64,000 nt of DNA from Nocardia lijiangensis NBRC 108240 (GTDB lineage Bacteria > Actinomycetota > Actinomycetes > Mycobacteriales > Mycobacteriaceae). Under the pieces are notes generated by a model. That model was not told the DNA's origin. It searched no databases and saw nothing but the letters and a program-made list of their open reading frames with translations. This document shows positions 24,411-32,493 of the stretch, in pieces. Position 1 is the first letter of the stretch, and every line of letters begins with the position of its first letter. The stretch covers positions 1-64,000 of the forward strand of contig NZ_BDBP01000046.1 of the NCBI RefSeq assembly GCF_001613045.1. Direction: 5' to 3'. The translations under genes were made by a program, and so were the position numbers.

Positions 24411-25139
24411 ATGAGTACGAAGCCGCCCACCGCGCGGAAAATCAGCAGGCGCACGCTGGTGATCGCCCTGGCCGTGGTCGCCACGTTGCTCGTCACGATC
24501 CTGGTCGGAGGCGAGGCGTACGCGCGCCACGTCGTCTCCCGTTGCATCAGCAGCCAGTTCGAGAAAGAGATGGGCTCACAGATCGATGTGGGCTTCGGCG
24601 CCAAGCCGATGCTGATCACCTGGCTGGACGGGAAGGTCTCGTCGGTCACCGTGGACAGCAAGGACAACAAGTTCGGTCCCGCCGTCGGCATGGTCGTGCA
24701 CGCCGAGTTCAACGATCTCGAGGGTGTGAACAGCGCCAACGGCGGCGGCAGCGTCGGCAGCTCCTCCGCGGACGTCACCTGGAGCAACGAAGGCATCCAG
24801 GAGACGTTGGGCGGCATGGTCAGCGGGGTCCGCTCGTCGTCGGCCACCGGCATGATCACGCTGGACGTGCTCGGCGGACTTGCCCAGCTCCAGGTGCATC
24901 CGCAGGTGCACAACGGCGTCGTCGAGGTGCAGACCAAGTCGGCCGAGCTGCTCGGCATCGGTCTGCCCACCGATCTGGTCGAAGGCATCGTCGACGTCAT
25001 CACCGAGAGCCTGCAGAGCTACCCGCTCGGCCTGAAGGCCACCGAGATCAAGGTGACCGACAACGGCGTCGCGGTGCAGCTCGCGGGCGGCCACACCGAA
25101 CTGCCCGCCGCCGAGAACAACGCCGAGATGCGCTGCTGA
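24411..25139 (+). CDS. DUF2993 membrane-anchored protein (Rv0479c-like)
   Basis: A protein of 242 aa. Residues 14-37 form a transmembrane helix (TLVIALAVVATLLVTILVGGEAYA) and the rest is expected outside the cytoplasm. The DUF2993 domain shows DVGFGAKPMLITWLDGKVSSVTVDS and VQTKSAELLGIGLPTDLVEGIVDVITES. These proteins have a lipid-binding-like beta fold, but no defined function. It sits between the AbiEi-like gene and deoC, and its placement next to deoC is conserved in mycobacteria. Confidence 0.85.
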   Translation: MSTKPPTARKISRRTLVIALAVVATLLVTILVGGEAYARHVVSRCISSQFEKEMGSQIDVGFGAKPMLITWLDGKVSSVTVDSKDNKFGPAVGMVVHAEFNDLEGVNSANGGGSVGSSSADVTWSNEGIQETLGGMVSGVRSSSATGMITLDVLGGLAQLQVHPQVHNGVVEVQTKSAELLGIGLPTDLVEGIVDVITESLQSYPLGLKATEIKVTDNGVAVQLAGGHTELPAAENNAEMRC

Positions 25140-25212
25140 CCTCCGCGCGATGCGCAGGCGAAACAGCCTCGGCTCCGGCCGTTTTCCGCGATCCCGCGGG
25201 CAGCGGCCGGGT

Positions 25213-25881
25213 TCAGGCGGGGAAACCCTCCAGCACCGCACGGGATTTCGACAAACCGAGCCGGGTCGCGCCCGCGGCGATCAGTTCCGCCGCCGCCGCG
25301 GCCGTGCGGATGCCGCCGCTGGCCTTGATCCCGAGCCGCCCGCCGACCGTCTCGGCCATCAGCCGCACCGCGTGCGCACTGGCGCCGCCCGCGGGATGGA
25401 ATCCGGTGGAGGTCTTCACGAAATCGGCGCCCGCGCGCTCGGCGACCCGGCACACCTCGACGATCGCGTTGTCGGGGAGCGCGGCCGATTCGATGATGAC
25501 CTTGAGCACCGCGCGATCGGCGATGGCCTCGCGCACCGTGACGATGTCGGCGAGCACGGCGTTGTACTCGCCCTCCAGCGCGGCGCCGACATCGATGACC
25601 ATGTCGACCTCGGCCGCGCCCTGATCCACCGCGAGCCTGGCTTCGGCGCCTTTCACCAGCGAATGATGTTTGCCCGAGGGGAATCCGGCGACCGTGGCGA
25701 CCGCAAGGCCCGGCGCGCGCACCGGAAGCATGGACGGCGAGACGCAGATCGCGTACACCCCGAGCGTGCGCGCCTCCTCCACCAGCGCGGCGACCTCGGC
25801 GGACGTCGCGTCCGGCGCGAGCAACGTGTGATCGATGATGGCGGCCACTTCGGCCCTGCTCAGCGACGCGGAATCAGCCAT
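25213..25881 (-). CDS. deoC: Deoxyribose-phosphate aldolase
   Basis: A class I aldolase of 222 aa that splits 2-deoxyribose-5-phosphate into acetaldehyde and glyceraldehyde-3-phosphate (deoxynucleoside catabolism). IIDHTLLAPDAT opens the TIM barrel. The catalytic residues are visible: D93 (AAEVDMVID), Schiff-base K156 (ADFVKTSTGF) and K186 (LGIKASGGIR). The length is standard. The ATG at 25881 is preferred; the long upstream frame is antisense to the GNAT gene. It is convergent with the DUF2993 gene and divergent from the GNAT gene. Confidence 0.95.
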   Translation of the reverse strand: MADSASLSRAEVAAIIDHTLLAPDATSAEVAALVEEARTLGVYAICVSPSMLPVRAPGLAVATVAGFPSGKHHSLVKGAEARLAVDQGAAEVDMVIDVGAALEGEYNAVLADIVTVREAIADRAVLKVIIESAALPDNAIVEVCRVAERAGADFVKTSTGFHPAGGASAHAVRLMAETVGGRLGIKASGGIRTAAAAAELIAAGATRLGLSKSRAVLEGFPA

Positions 25882-26039
25882 GTTTCGAGAGTCTGGCACA
25901 CGCGAGGTGAATTCCGTTGCGTGCCTGGCGAGGCGTACCGCACACTCGTATCTGTCGGTGGATCCGCCGGCTCGCCGCGGCCCGCCCACATGACGAGCGT
26001 TGTGCGGATGGCCCAACCCGTTCGGGAGGAGACGACACT

Positions 26040-26591
26040 GTGCTGATCCGTCGCGAACGCGCCGAGGACGCCCCCGCCATCGCGTCGGTGCACCGCAGCG
26101 CCTTCGGCGCGCTGTACGCGCGCGAGGCCGCCGCGGGCGGACTTCCTGCGCCGCCGCCCGCCGAACCACCCGAGGCCGATCTGGTCGCGCGGTTGCGCAG
26201 CGACGCGGGCTGGATCCCCACGCTGTCGCTGGTCGCGGTGGAGTTCGACACGGTGATCGGCCACGTCTGCCTGACCCGCGCCGCCGTCGGCCCGTTCCCC
26301 GCGCTGGGTCTCGGGCCATTGGGCGTCCACGTGGAGCACCAGGGCGCGGGCGTGGGCTCCGCGCTGATGCACGCCGCCCTCGGCGCCGCCGACGCGCTCG
26401 ACGAACCGCTGGTCGGCCTGCTCGGCAGCCTCGACTACTACCCCAGGTTCGGATTCGTACCCGCCACCCGCCTCGGCATCGCCCCCGACGAACCCGACTG
26501 GGCCACGCACTTCCAGGTCCGCCCGCTCACCACCTACGAGGCCCAGATCACCGGCGAATTCCATTACGCCGAACCGTTTTACGAACTGTGA
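26040..26591 (+). CDS. GNAT family N-acetyltransferase
   Basis: A protein of 183 aa. LIRRERAEDAPAIASVHRSAF is the first strand/helix, GHVCLTRA the central strand, and LGPLGVHVEHQGAGVGSALMHAAL holds the acetyl-CoA loop (QGAGVGSAL). GLLGSLDYYPRFGFVPATRLGI is typical of the YhbS-like branch. The GTG at 26040 is chosen because GGGAGGAG lies 9 nt upstream. The substrate is unknown. It is divergent from deoC, with about 158 bp between them. Confidence 0.85.
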   Translation: MLIRRERAEDAPAIASVHRSAFGALYAREAAAGGLPAPPPAEPPEADLVARLRSDAGWIPTLSLVAVEFDTVIGHVCLTRAAVGPFPALGLGPLGVHVEHQGAGVGSALMHAALGAADALDEPLVGLLGSLDYYPRFGFVPATRLGIAPDEPDWATHFQVRPLTTYEAQITGEFHYAEPFYEL

Positions 26592-26630
26592 TCGGCGGGC
26601 GCCCGTCCCACATCGTCAACCCTCGAACCA

Positions 26631-26723
26631 CCATTTCTCTCCCGTCGATAGAGAAATGGATTCGGCGGTAGTCGAATGGCGGCAAGTTGATCTTGGAGTG
26701 CCACCTCATGACTCCCGTCGATT
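26631..26723. repeat. Palindromic repeat element, copy 1
   Basis: A hairpin with 23-nt arms (26660-26682 and 26701-26723) and an 18-nt loop holding AGTTGATCTTGGA. It is preceded by a smaller perfect hairpin, CCATTTCTCT...AGAGAAATGG (26631-26659). The same arm length, loop length and loop sequence recur at 27883-27946. The remaining 26592-26927 interval has no convincing gene; a short open frame from 26708 is not supported. Confidence 0.8.
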
Positions 26724-26927
26724 TCCGAAACGCGCTCACCTACTGGCCGCCACCGCCGCCTGACCAGGAACGAAACCGCAGCCGATCGGCGCGACCGGCA
26801 CTGCGGGCGTACCCGACCGGCTATCGCGCGACCGGGCCCCGGGCGAACACCAGGCATCCGGCGACCGGCGCCGCGGCAGACCCGGTCCTGGTGCAGCGGG
26901 CGAAGCGTCGCCTGGGAGGATAGGCCG

Positions 26928-27818
26928 ATGAGTTCCGCTCCATCCGCCCCGGACGATCGCCGTTTCGTGCTGACGCTGGGCTGCCCGGACCGCCCAGGCA
27001 TCATCGCAGGGATCACCTCGTTCATCGCCGAGTTCGGCGGGTCGATCGTGGAGGCCGGTTACCACTCGGACACCGACACCGGGTGGTTCTTCACCCGGCA
27101 GGCGATCAAGGCGGCGACGGTGCCCTTCGGCATCGCGGAACTGCGCGACCGGTTCACCGCGGTCGCCGACCGGCTCGGCCCCGAGACGGAATGGCAGGTG
27201 CACGACACGGGCGAACGCCGTCGCGCGGTGCTGCTGGTCAGCAAGGACGGCCACTGCCTGCACGACCTGCTCGGCCGCGCGTCCTCGGGTGAACTGCCGG
27301 CCACCATCGAGGCCGTCATCGGCAACCATCCGGATCTGGCGGCGATGACCGAGGCGCACGGCGTGAAGTTCCATCACGTGCCGTTCCCCAAGGATCCGGC
27401 CGAGCGCGGGCCCGCCTTCGAGCAGGTGCGCGAGCTGGTCGACGCGCACGACCCGCACGCGGTGGTGCTGGCCCGCTTCATGCAGGTGCTGCCCGCCGAA
27501 TTGTGCGAGCACTGGGCGGGCCGGGCGATCAACATTCACCACAGCTTCCTGCCCTCGTTCGTCGGCGCCCGCCCGTACCACCAGGCGTTCGCCCGCGGCG
27601 TCAAGCTGATCGGCGCCACCTGCCACTACGTCACCGCCGAGCTCGACGCGGGCCCGATCATCGAGCAGGACGTGATCCGCATCGATCACGCCGACGAGGT
27701 GCGCGACATGGTGCGCCAGGGCCGCGATATCGAACGCGTGGTGCTGGCCCGCGGTCTGCGCTGGCACCTGGAGGGCCGGGTGCTGGTGCACGGGCGCCGC
27801 ACCGTCGTCTTCAACTGA
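26928..27818 (+). CDS. purU: Formyltetrahydrofolate deformylase
   Basis: An enzyme of 296 aa that hydrolyses 10-formyl-THF to THF and formate, supplying formate and balancing one-carbon pools. An N-terminal ACT domain (FVLTLGCPDRPGIIAGITSFIAEFGGSIVEA) is followed by the formyltransferase domain with VLARFMQVLP, N202 and H204 in INIHHSFLPSF, and D240 in ELDAGPIIEQDV. All catalytic residues expected in PurU are present. GGGAGG stands 8 nt before the ATG. It is flanked on both sides by copies of the palindromic repeat. Confidence 0.95.
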   Translation: MSSAPSAPDDRRFVLTLGCPDRPGIIAGITSFIAEFGGSIVEAGYHSDTDTGWFFTRQAIKAATVPFGIAELRDRFTAVADRLGPETEWQVHDTGERRRAVLLVSKDGHCLHDLLGRASSGELPATIEAVIGNHPDLAAMTEAHGVKFHHVPFPKDPAERGPAFEQVRELVDAHDPHAVVLARFMQVLPAELCEHWAGRAINIHHSFLPSFVGARPYHQAFARGVKLIGATCHYVTAELDAGPIIEQDVIRIDHADEVRDMVRQGRDIERVVLARGLRWHLEGRVLVHGRRTVVFN

Positions 27819-27882
27819 GCGCCGTCGCGGCAGACATGAACCGCGTGGTTACCCACCCGGGGTGGCCACGCGACGGTCGAAC

Positions 27883-27946
27883 AATCGACGGAAGTCATAT
27901 GGCGGCTAGTTGATCTTGGACAACCGCCATACGACTCCCGTCGATT
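27883..27946. repeat. Palindromic repeat element, copy 2
   Basis: A hairpin with 23-nt arms (27883-27905 and 27924-27946, two mismatches) and an 18-nt loop containing AGTTGATCTTGGA, in the same orientation as copy 1. Immediately after it comes CCATTTCTCTATCGACGG and a further partial arm (to about 27985). No gene is seen in 27819-28119. Confidence 0.8.
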
Positions 27947-28119
27947 CCATTTCTCTATCGACGGTAGTCAAATGGTGGCTGAGGGACTGACAGGCCGAGA
28001 TCTCTCTTTGTTTGCGCACTCTCGTGTCGGCTCTACTGCGCCCCGCCCGGTCGGACGCCGCGGCCCCGATCGGAGACGGCGTCGGCTCCGGTCGGGGTCA
28101 GCGTGCGATCGGCCTCGGA

Positions 28120-29163
28120 TCAGCCGACCGCTTCGGTGCGCGCGAGGGCGTGCACCGAGTCGAGAACGACGGCGAGTTCCTCGTTGAACCGCTCGTACAT
28201 CTCGACGTTGCCGAGGTGTCCGGTGTTCAGCACCTCGTAACGCACCAGGCTGCCCACCGACTCGAGCATCTCGGCGATGATCTCCGAGTGCAGCGGCGGC
28301 GTCATGTCGTCGGCGGACCCGGCCAGGATCGTGGTCGGCACCACCAGGTTCTTCGCCGACTCGCCGAGGTCCATGACGGCGAGCAGCCTGCCGAATTCGG
28401 CGCGCACCAGCGCGGGACACGAGCGCACCACCGCCATGCTGTAGTCCACCAGGTCGCCGGTGGACTCCAGGCTCATGATCTGGCGGGCGAACACCCATTT
28501 CACGGGCTTGATCGGCGGAAAGACGACCGGGGTTCCCAGGCCGAGCTCGCCGACGACGTGCGGCAGCGAAACGCCGGTGCGCTTCCACGGCAGCGGCCGG
28601 TTGAAGAAGGGCACCACGGTGGTCGTGGCGACCAGGCCGTGCGGCGCGGTGTTGGTCAGCAGCACGGCCTCCGCACGCCGGGTGACCTCCGCGGGGTAGC
28701 GCCCAGCCCAGGCCTGCAGCGTCATGCCGCCGAGGCTGTGTCCGACGAGCACGGCCTTGCGGCCGGCGGGCAGCGCGGCTTGGAGCACCGCGGCCAGGTC
28801 GTCGGCCAGCAGGTCCATGGTCAGCTTCGAGGAGCCGCGCTCGCTCTCACCGTGTCCGCGCTGGTCGTAGGCGATCACACGGTATTCGCCCGCGAAGGCG
28901 TTGATCTGGGCGTTCCAGTATTCGATGGCGCAGGTCCAGCCGTGCACCAGCACGATGGCGGGAGCGTCGGCCGGGCCGTACGCGTGCACCCGCAGTTTCG
29001 TGCCGTCGGGCGCGGTCACCGGGATGACGTCGTGTGGCACGGCGGGCGGGTTCAGCGCGGCGATCGAGTAGGTCCGCGCCCGGAGGTTGGCGCGATGGAC
29101 GTCGAGCAGGCTCCGAAACTTTCCCGGAAGCTCCGCCAACGCGGTCGGCAGCTGTGCACGCAT
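28120..29163 (-). CDS. Alpha/beta-fold hydrolase
   Basis: A protein of 347 aa. LRVHAYGPADAPAIVLVHGWTCAIEYW carries the oxyanion motif, DQRGHGESERG the next loop, and VLVGHSLGGMTLQAW the nucleophile elbow (GHSLG). The acid is probably in LAGSADDMTPP and the His in VLNTGHLGNVEMYE. There is no signal, but the N-terminal 35 residues are amphipathic. The substrate is unknown. Its promoter carries two operator-like sites (29180-29200 and 29213-29232), so tight control is likely. Confidence 0.85.
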   Translation of the reverse strand: MRAQLPTALAELPGKFRSLLDVHRANLRARTYSIAALNPPAVPHDVIPVTAPDGTKLRVHAYGPADAPAIVLVHGWTCAIEYWNAQINAFAGEYRVIAYDQRGHGESERGSSKLTMDLLADDLAAVLQAALPAGRKAVLVGHSLGGMTLQAWAGRYPAEVTRRAEAVLLTNTAPHGLVATTTVVPFFNRPLPWKRTGVSLPHVVGELGLGTPVVFPPIKPVKWVFARQIMSLESTGDLVDYSMAVVRSCPALVRAEFGRLLAVMDLGESAKNLVVPTTILAGSADDMTPPLHSEIIAEMLESVGSLVRYEVLNTGHLGNVEMYERFNEELAVVLDSVHALARTEAVG

Positions 29164-29179
29164 TCGGACACTCCTTTGT

Positions 29180-29200
29180 GTTACTGATAATTACAGTAAC
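29180..29200. promoter_or_regulatory. Palindromic operator (GTTACTG-N7-CAGTAAC)
   Basis: A 21-bp inverted repeat 17 bp upstream of the hydrolase start, with the shape of a TetR-type site. No TetR gene adjoins it; the nearest is at 32494. Confidence 0.55.
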
Positions 29201-29212
29201 CCGAAGTATCAC

Positions 29213-29232
29213 GTGCTAGCTAGTGCAAGCAC
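29213..29232. promoter_or_regulatory. Copy 1 of a 20-bp operator-like motif
   Basis: GTGCTAGCTAGTGCAAGCAC, an inverted repeat of the form GTGCTWGC-N4-GCWAGCAC. It differs at only two central bases from the site at 30919-30938 in front of the XRE gene. A weaker version lies at 29303-29321. Confidence 0.55.
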
Positions 29233-29272
29233 AAAAAAAGTCGCCGCCGCCCGGTCGAAGGGCAGCGGCGAC
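29233..29272 (-). terminator. Intrinsic terminator after the DUF2516 gene
   Basis: A 13-bp GC-rich stem with one mismatch (29240-29252 with 29260-29272), 7-nt loop, followed on the minus strand by seven T (AAAAAAA at 29233-29239 on +). Confidence 0.85.
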
Positions 29273-29338
29273 CAAGCCGCCAACCAGCAGGGACATCAAG
29301 TCCGCTTGCTGGCGCAAGCACGAAAAACGATCAGCGAA

Positions 29339-29644
29339 TCACCAACGCGGGCCGCGCTGGATCTCGTCCACCTTCGGCCGCACGTCGGCCAGGTAGACAC
29401 CCGTCGCGATGATCGCGACGAAGGCGAGCAGCCCCAAGCCGGCAGGCGAGAGCAGCAGAAGCAGGAGCGACACGCCCAGAATCGCAAGCCAGATCGGCTT
29501 GGTCTGCTTGTCCACCGCGGTGAAGGCGTCCGGCCGCTGGCGAATGGCGTGAATCAGCGCGAAGATCGTCGCGCCCAGCGCGACGAGCCACAGCACCAGC
29601 AGGATCAGTCCGGTCAACCCGTTCACGGTAGTCACCTGACCCAT
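29339..29644 (-). CDS. DUF2516 small membrane protein (Rv0476-like)
   Basis: A protein of 101 aa with three hydrophobic segments: about residues 10-32 (LTGLILLVLWLVALGATIFAL), 50-66 (PIWLAILGVSLLLLLL) and 68-87 (GLGLLAFVAIIATGVYLADV). The cytoplasmic tail is short and charged. The function is unknown. It follows hbhA on the same strand after a terminator hairpin, the same order as in M. tuberculosis (Rv0474-Rv0475-Rv0476). Confidence 0.9.
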   Translation of the reverse strand: MGQVTTVNGLTGLILLVLWLVALGATIFALIHAIRQRPDAFTAVDKQTKPIWLAILGVSLLLLLLSPAGLGLLAFVAIIATGVYLADVRPKVDEIQRGPRW

Positions 29645-29652
29645 GATACGAG

Positions 29653-29688
29653 CGACGCCCCCGCACAGCAGGGTGCGCGGGGGCGTCG
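29653..29688 (-). terminator. Terminator hairpin after hbhA
   Basis: A 12-bp perfect stem (29653-29664 with 29677-29688) between the hbhA stop and the DUF2516 start. Confidence 0.75.
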
Positions 29689-29709
29689 AGTCGTGTCGAA
29701 ACCGGGTGA

Positions 29710-30375
29710 TTACACCTTCTTCGGCGCGGCCTTCTTGGCGGGCGCCTTCTTGGCGGCCGGAGCGGCCTTCTTGGCCGGAGCCTTCTTCGGCGCACCGTTC
29801 TCGGCGGCCGGAGCGGTCTCGGTGGTGACCGCGACGACCTCGGCCTCGACGACCGGCTCGGCGGACTCCTCCTCGGCCTCGGCGGCCTTGCCGGGGCGGC
29901 CGATCAGGCCGTTGACCCGCTCCAGCACCTCCTCGGCGCGGACCGCGGCGTCCTTGTACAGGGTCTCGACGCGGTCGATCCGGTCCTCGACCACCTGGTT
30001 GGCACGCAGCCGCTCGACGGTCTCCTCACCGCGCACGGCGAGGTCGGCGTACAGGTCGACGACCTTGTTGTAGTACTCCTCGGCCAGCTTGCGCAGCTCC
30101 TCGGAGGTGAGCTTCTCACGCAGCTCGGCAAGATCGTCCGGCAGTTCGGAGGGCAGGCCGGACAGCCGCTCACGCAGCGTCTCGAACTGGGCCTGCACGT
30201 CGGCGGGCACGTTGGCGAAACGCTCGCGCGCCTCTTCCACCCGGCCCGGCACATCGGCGGAGGCCGCGCGCTCACGCACCTGGGTGACGACATCCAGGGC
30301 GGCGGTGTAGACGGCATCTCCGGCGCCGACGGCGGCGAACAGAGGCTTGCTGACGGTCAGGGTCTTGTCGGTCAT
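29710..30375 (-). CDS. hbhA: Heparin-binding haemagglutinin-like protein
   Basis: A protein of 221 aa. A short N-terminus (KPLFAAVGAGDAVYTAALDVV) is followed by a long alpha-helical coiled coil (about residues 30-160, with ETLRERLSGLPSELPDDLAELREKL and DRIDRVETLYKDAAVRAEEVLERV). The C-terminus is a Lys/Ala/Pro repeat tail (KKAPAKKAAPAAKKAPAKKA), which in mycobacterial HbhA binds heparan sulfate and is methylated. There is an acidic Glu/Ala/Val stretch between the coil and the tail. The ATG at 30375 overlaps the stop of the XRE gene as ATGA, so they are coupled. Adhesin function is inferred from the family only. Confidence 0.88.
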   Translation of the reverse strand: MTDKTLTVSKPLFAAVGAGDAVYTAALDVVTQVRERAASADVPGRVEEARERFANVPADVQAQFETLRERLSGLPSELPDDLAELREKLTSEELRKLAEEYYNKVVDLYADLAVRGEETVERLRANQVVEDRIDRVETLYKDAAVRAEEVLERVNGLIGRPGKAAEAEEESAEPVVEAEVVAVTTETAPAAENGAPKKAPAKKAAPAAKKAPAKKAAPKKV

Positions 30376-30875
30376 AGTGTTTCGTTCTCCTGGCGTGGCG
30401 GAGTGTCGGTTGTCGTGCGCGGAACGTCGCTGTCCCATTCCCCCCCTGGCTCGTTCCCTCCGTTTTCCCGGCGAAACGATTCATAGATCTCCAGGAGCAT
30501 CTGCTTCTGCCGTTCACTGATCTCCGTGTCGGCAAGCAGGGCGTCCCGGACCGGACTGTGCGGCCGCTGCTCGAGATAGCCAGCCCGTACGTACAGCACC
30601 TCCGAGGACACCCGTAGCGCCTTCGCGATTTGCGCGAGTACCTCGGCGGAGGGATTACGCAATCCGCGCTCGATCTGACTGAGATACGGATTGCTCACCC
30701 CCGCCAGCGCGGCGAGCTGACGCAGCGAGACTTGCGCCGCCTCGCGCTGCGTCCTGATGAAACCTCCGATGTCGTGCGCCGCGTTGGCGACACGGCCCCC
30801 TCGTTCGCCGACGCCGCCCGATTGCTCGGGTGGACCGTCGGTGTACTCGGCGGAAACCTCGGGATGGTCTGCCAT
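30372..30875 (-). CDS. XRE-family transcriptional regulator (Rv0474-like)
   Basis: A protein of 167 aa. The helix-turn-helix lies at about residues 36-95: IGGFIRTQREAAQVSLRQLAALAGVSNPYLSQIERGLRNPSAEVLAQIAKALRV, a textbook XRE domain. The C-terminal part contains ISERQKQMLLEIYESFRREN, a likely dimer helix. The ATG at 30875 is preferred over the GTG immediately before it; AGAAGGTGA lies upstream. It is the first gene of an operon with hbhA. A 20-bp palindrome (30919-30938) in its promoter recurs near the hydrolase at 28120, so autoregulation plus control of that gene is a fair inference. Confidence 0.9.
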   Translation of the reverse strand: MADHPEVSAEYTDGPPEQSGGVGERGGRVANAAHDIGGFIRTQREAAQVSLRQLAALAGVSNPYLSQIERGLRNPSAEVLAQIAKALRVSSEVLYVRAGYLEQRPHSPVRDALLADTEISERQKQMLLEIYESFRRENGGNEPGGEWDSDVPRTTTDTPPRQENETL

Positions 30876-30918
30876 CACTCACCTTCTGGCGGTTGTACGG
30901 GTTCAATTCTAGGGCAGG

Positions 30919-30938
30919 GTGCTAGCTCTTGCAAGCAC
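30919..30938. promoter_or_regulatory. Copy 2 of the 20-bp operator-like motif, in front of the XRE gene
   Basis: GTGCTAGCTCTTGCAAGCAC, 18 of 20 bases identical to the motif at 29213-29232. It stands 44 bp upstream of the XRE start. Confidence 0.6.
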
Positions 30939-30980
30939 GCTGTTAGCACGTTTTCGGCAAACCGCCGGCGTGCCGTTGTT

Positions 30981-32303
30981 TCAGCCGTGGAACAACAGCT
31001 GCGACACGGTGTAGATCACCAGCCCGGCCAGCGATCCGACGACCGTTCCGTTGATCCTGATGAATTGCAGATCGCGCCCCACCTGCAATTCGATCTTCTT
31101 GCTCGCCTCTTCGGCGTCCCATCTGGCAACCGTGTCGGTGACCAGCGTGGTGATCTCGCTCGCGTAGTTCGATACGAGGTAGCGCGCCCCGCGGTCGATC
31201 CACCCGTCAACCTTGCCTCGCATCTCGGCGTCGTCACGCAGCCGCTCACCGAGCTGCTGCACATTCTCCCCCACCTTGCGGCGCAACGTACTGTTCGGAT
31301 CGTCGGCGGATTCCAGGATGAGCCGCTTGGCCGCGCGCCAGGTCGCCTCGGCCATGCCGGTGATTTCCTCGCGGCCCATGATCTGCGACTTGATCCGCTC
31401 GGCCTTCTTGATCATCGCGTCGTCGTACTGCAGGTCGTTCGCGAATTCCTCGAGGAAGCGATTCGCGGCCAGCCGCACCTCGTGCTCGGGATTCGACCGC
31501 ACCTTCCAAGTGAACTCGACGAGTTCGCGGTAGATCTTTTCCGAAAGCAGAATGTTGACAAATTTCGGAGCCCACTGCGGCGCGTCGCGCAAAACAATCC
31601 GGTCGATGGTCTCCTGGCTGCCCAGCGCCCACTGGTGCGCGCGCTCGGCGAGCATGTCCAGCAGCGGCAGCTGCCGGTTGTCGGCGAGCAACTCGGCGAG
31701 CACCCGGCCGATCGGCGGACCCCACAGCGGTTCGGCGATCCGCTTGACGATCGTGTTGTCGATGACCTGCTCGACGTCCTCGTCGCGCAGCACCCCCACC
31801 ACCGCGCGCAGGATCGTCGAACTCTCCTCCGCCACCCGCGCGGCGTGCTGCGGGTCGGCCATCCAGCGGCCGACGCGCAGCGAGACCTGCGCCGAATTCA
31901 CCTTGGCCGAAACCACATCGGGCGAGAGGAAGTTGGTACCGACGAAGCTGCCGAGGCTGGCGCCGAGCTGATCCTTCTTCTTGCGGATGATCGCCGTGTG
32001 CGGAATCGGCAGGCCGAGCGGATGCCGGAACAACGCCGTCACCGCGAACCAGTCGGCGAGCGCGCCGACCATGCCCGCCTCCGACGCCGCGCGCACGTAC
32101 CCGACCCAGTCGCCGCCCCCGCCGCGCGATTCCAGCCAGCGACAGAACAGGTAGACCACCGTCGCGAAGGCCAGGAATCCGGTGGCGACGGCCTTCATCT
32201 TCCACAGGTCACGCCGTTTGGCGGCCTCGTCGACGAAGAACCCGGTCGGGCCCGCCGGGGTCGGCGGTGCCATGACCGAGATGTTGCCGGGAGCTTTCTC
32301 CAT
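30981..32303 (-). CDS. DUF445 family membrane protein (Rv0473-like)
   Basis: A protein of 440 aa. An N-terminal transmembrane helix lies near residues 38-57 (AVATGFLAFATVVYLFCRWLE) and a second hydrophobic helix at the extreme C-terminus (TVVGSLAGLVIYTVSQLLFHG). Between them are the DUF445 hallmarks AASEAGMVGALADWFAVTALFRHPLGLPIPHTAIIRKKKDQLG and SLGSFVGTNFLS. The central part is long, helical and charged. The function is unknown. The ATG at 32303 is chosen over an upstream 31-residue extension rich in Pro/Gln. It is divergent from the TetR gene. Confidence 0.88.
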   Translation of the reverse strand: MEKAPGNISVMAPPTPAGPTGFFVDEAAKRRDLWKMKAVATGFLAFATVVYLFCRWLESRGGGGDWVGYVRAASEAGMVGALADWFAVTALFRHPLGLPIPHTAIIRKKKDQLGASLGSFVGTNFLSPDVVSAKVNSAQVSLRVGRWMADPQHAARVAEESSTILRAVVGVLRDEDVEQVIDNTIVKRIAEPLWGPPIGRVLAELLADNRQLPLLDMLAERAHQWALGSQETIDRIVLRDAPQWAPKFVNILLSEKIYRELVEFTWKVRSNPEHEVRLAANRFLEEFANDLQYDDAMIKKAERIKSQIMGREEITGMAEATWRAAKRLILESADDPNSTLRRKVGENVQQLGERLRDDAEMRGKVDGWIDRGARYLVSNYASEITTLVTDTVARWDAEEASKKIELQVGRDLQFIRINGTVVGSLAGLVIYTVSQLLFHG

Positions 32304-32493
32304 GTCTCCATTCTGCTGTGCCGCGCTCGGGGGACCCTGTTCTGTGGTTCCTGCCGCATCCGGCCCCCAAACGGACCTACGCTGGGTGGCCTGCACCTAA
32401 GCTGAAGGTCCACGACCAATACGAACGAGGGAGCCAACGCTGTCCACCGAAGACCTTGTCGACATCGGTGAGCGCGCCGAGCGACCGGCTGCG

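Noticed and set aside
26708..26923. Possible 71-codon gene before purU (MTPVDFRNALTYWPPPPP...)
   Set aside because: Its start lies inside the right arm of the palindromic element, it has no ribosome-binding site, and the composition is basic and low-complexity.
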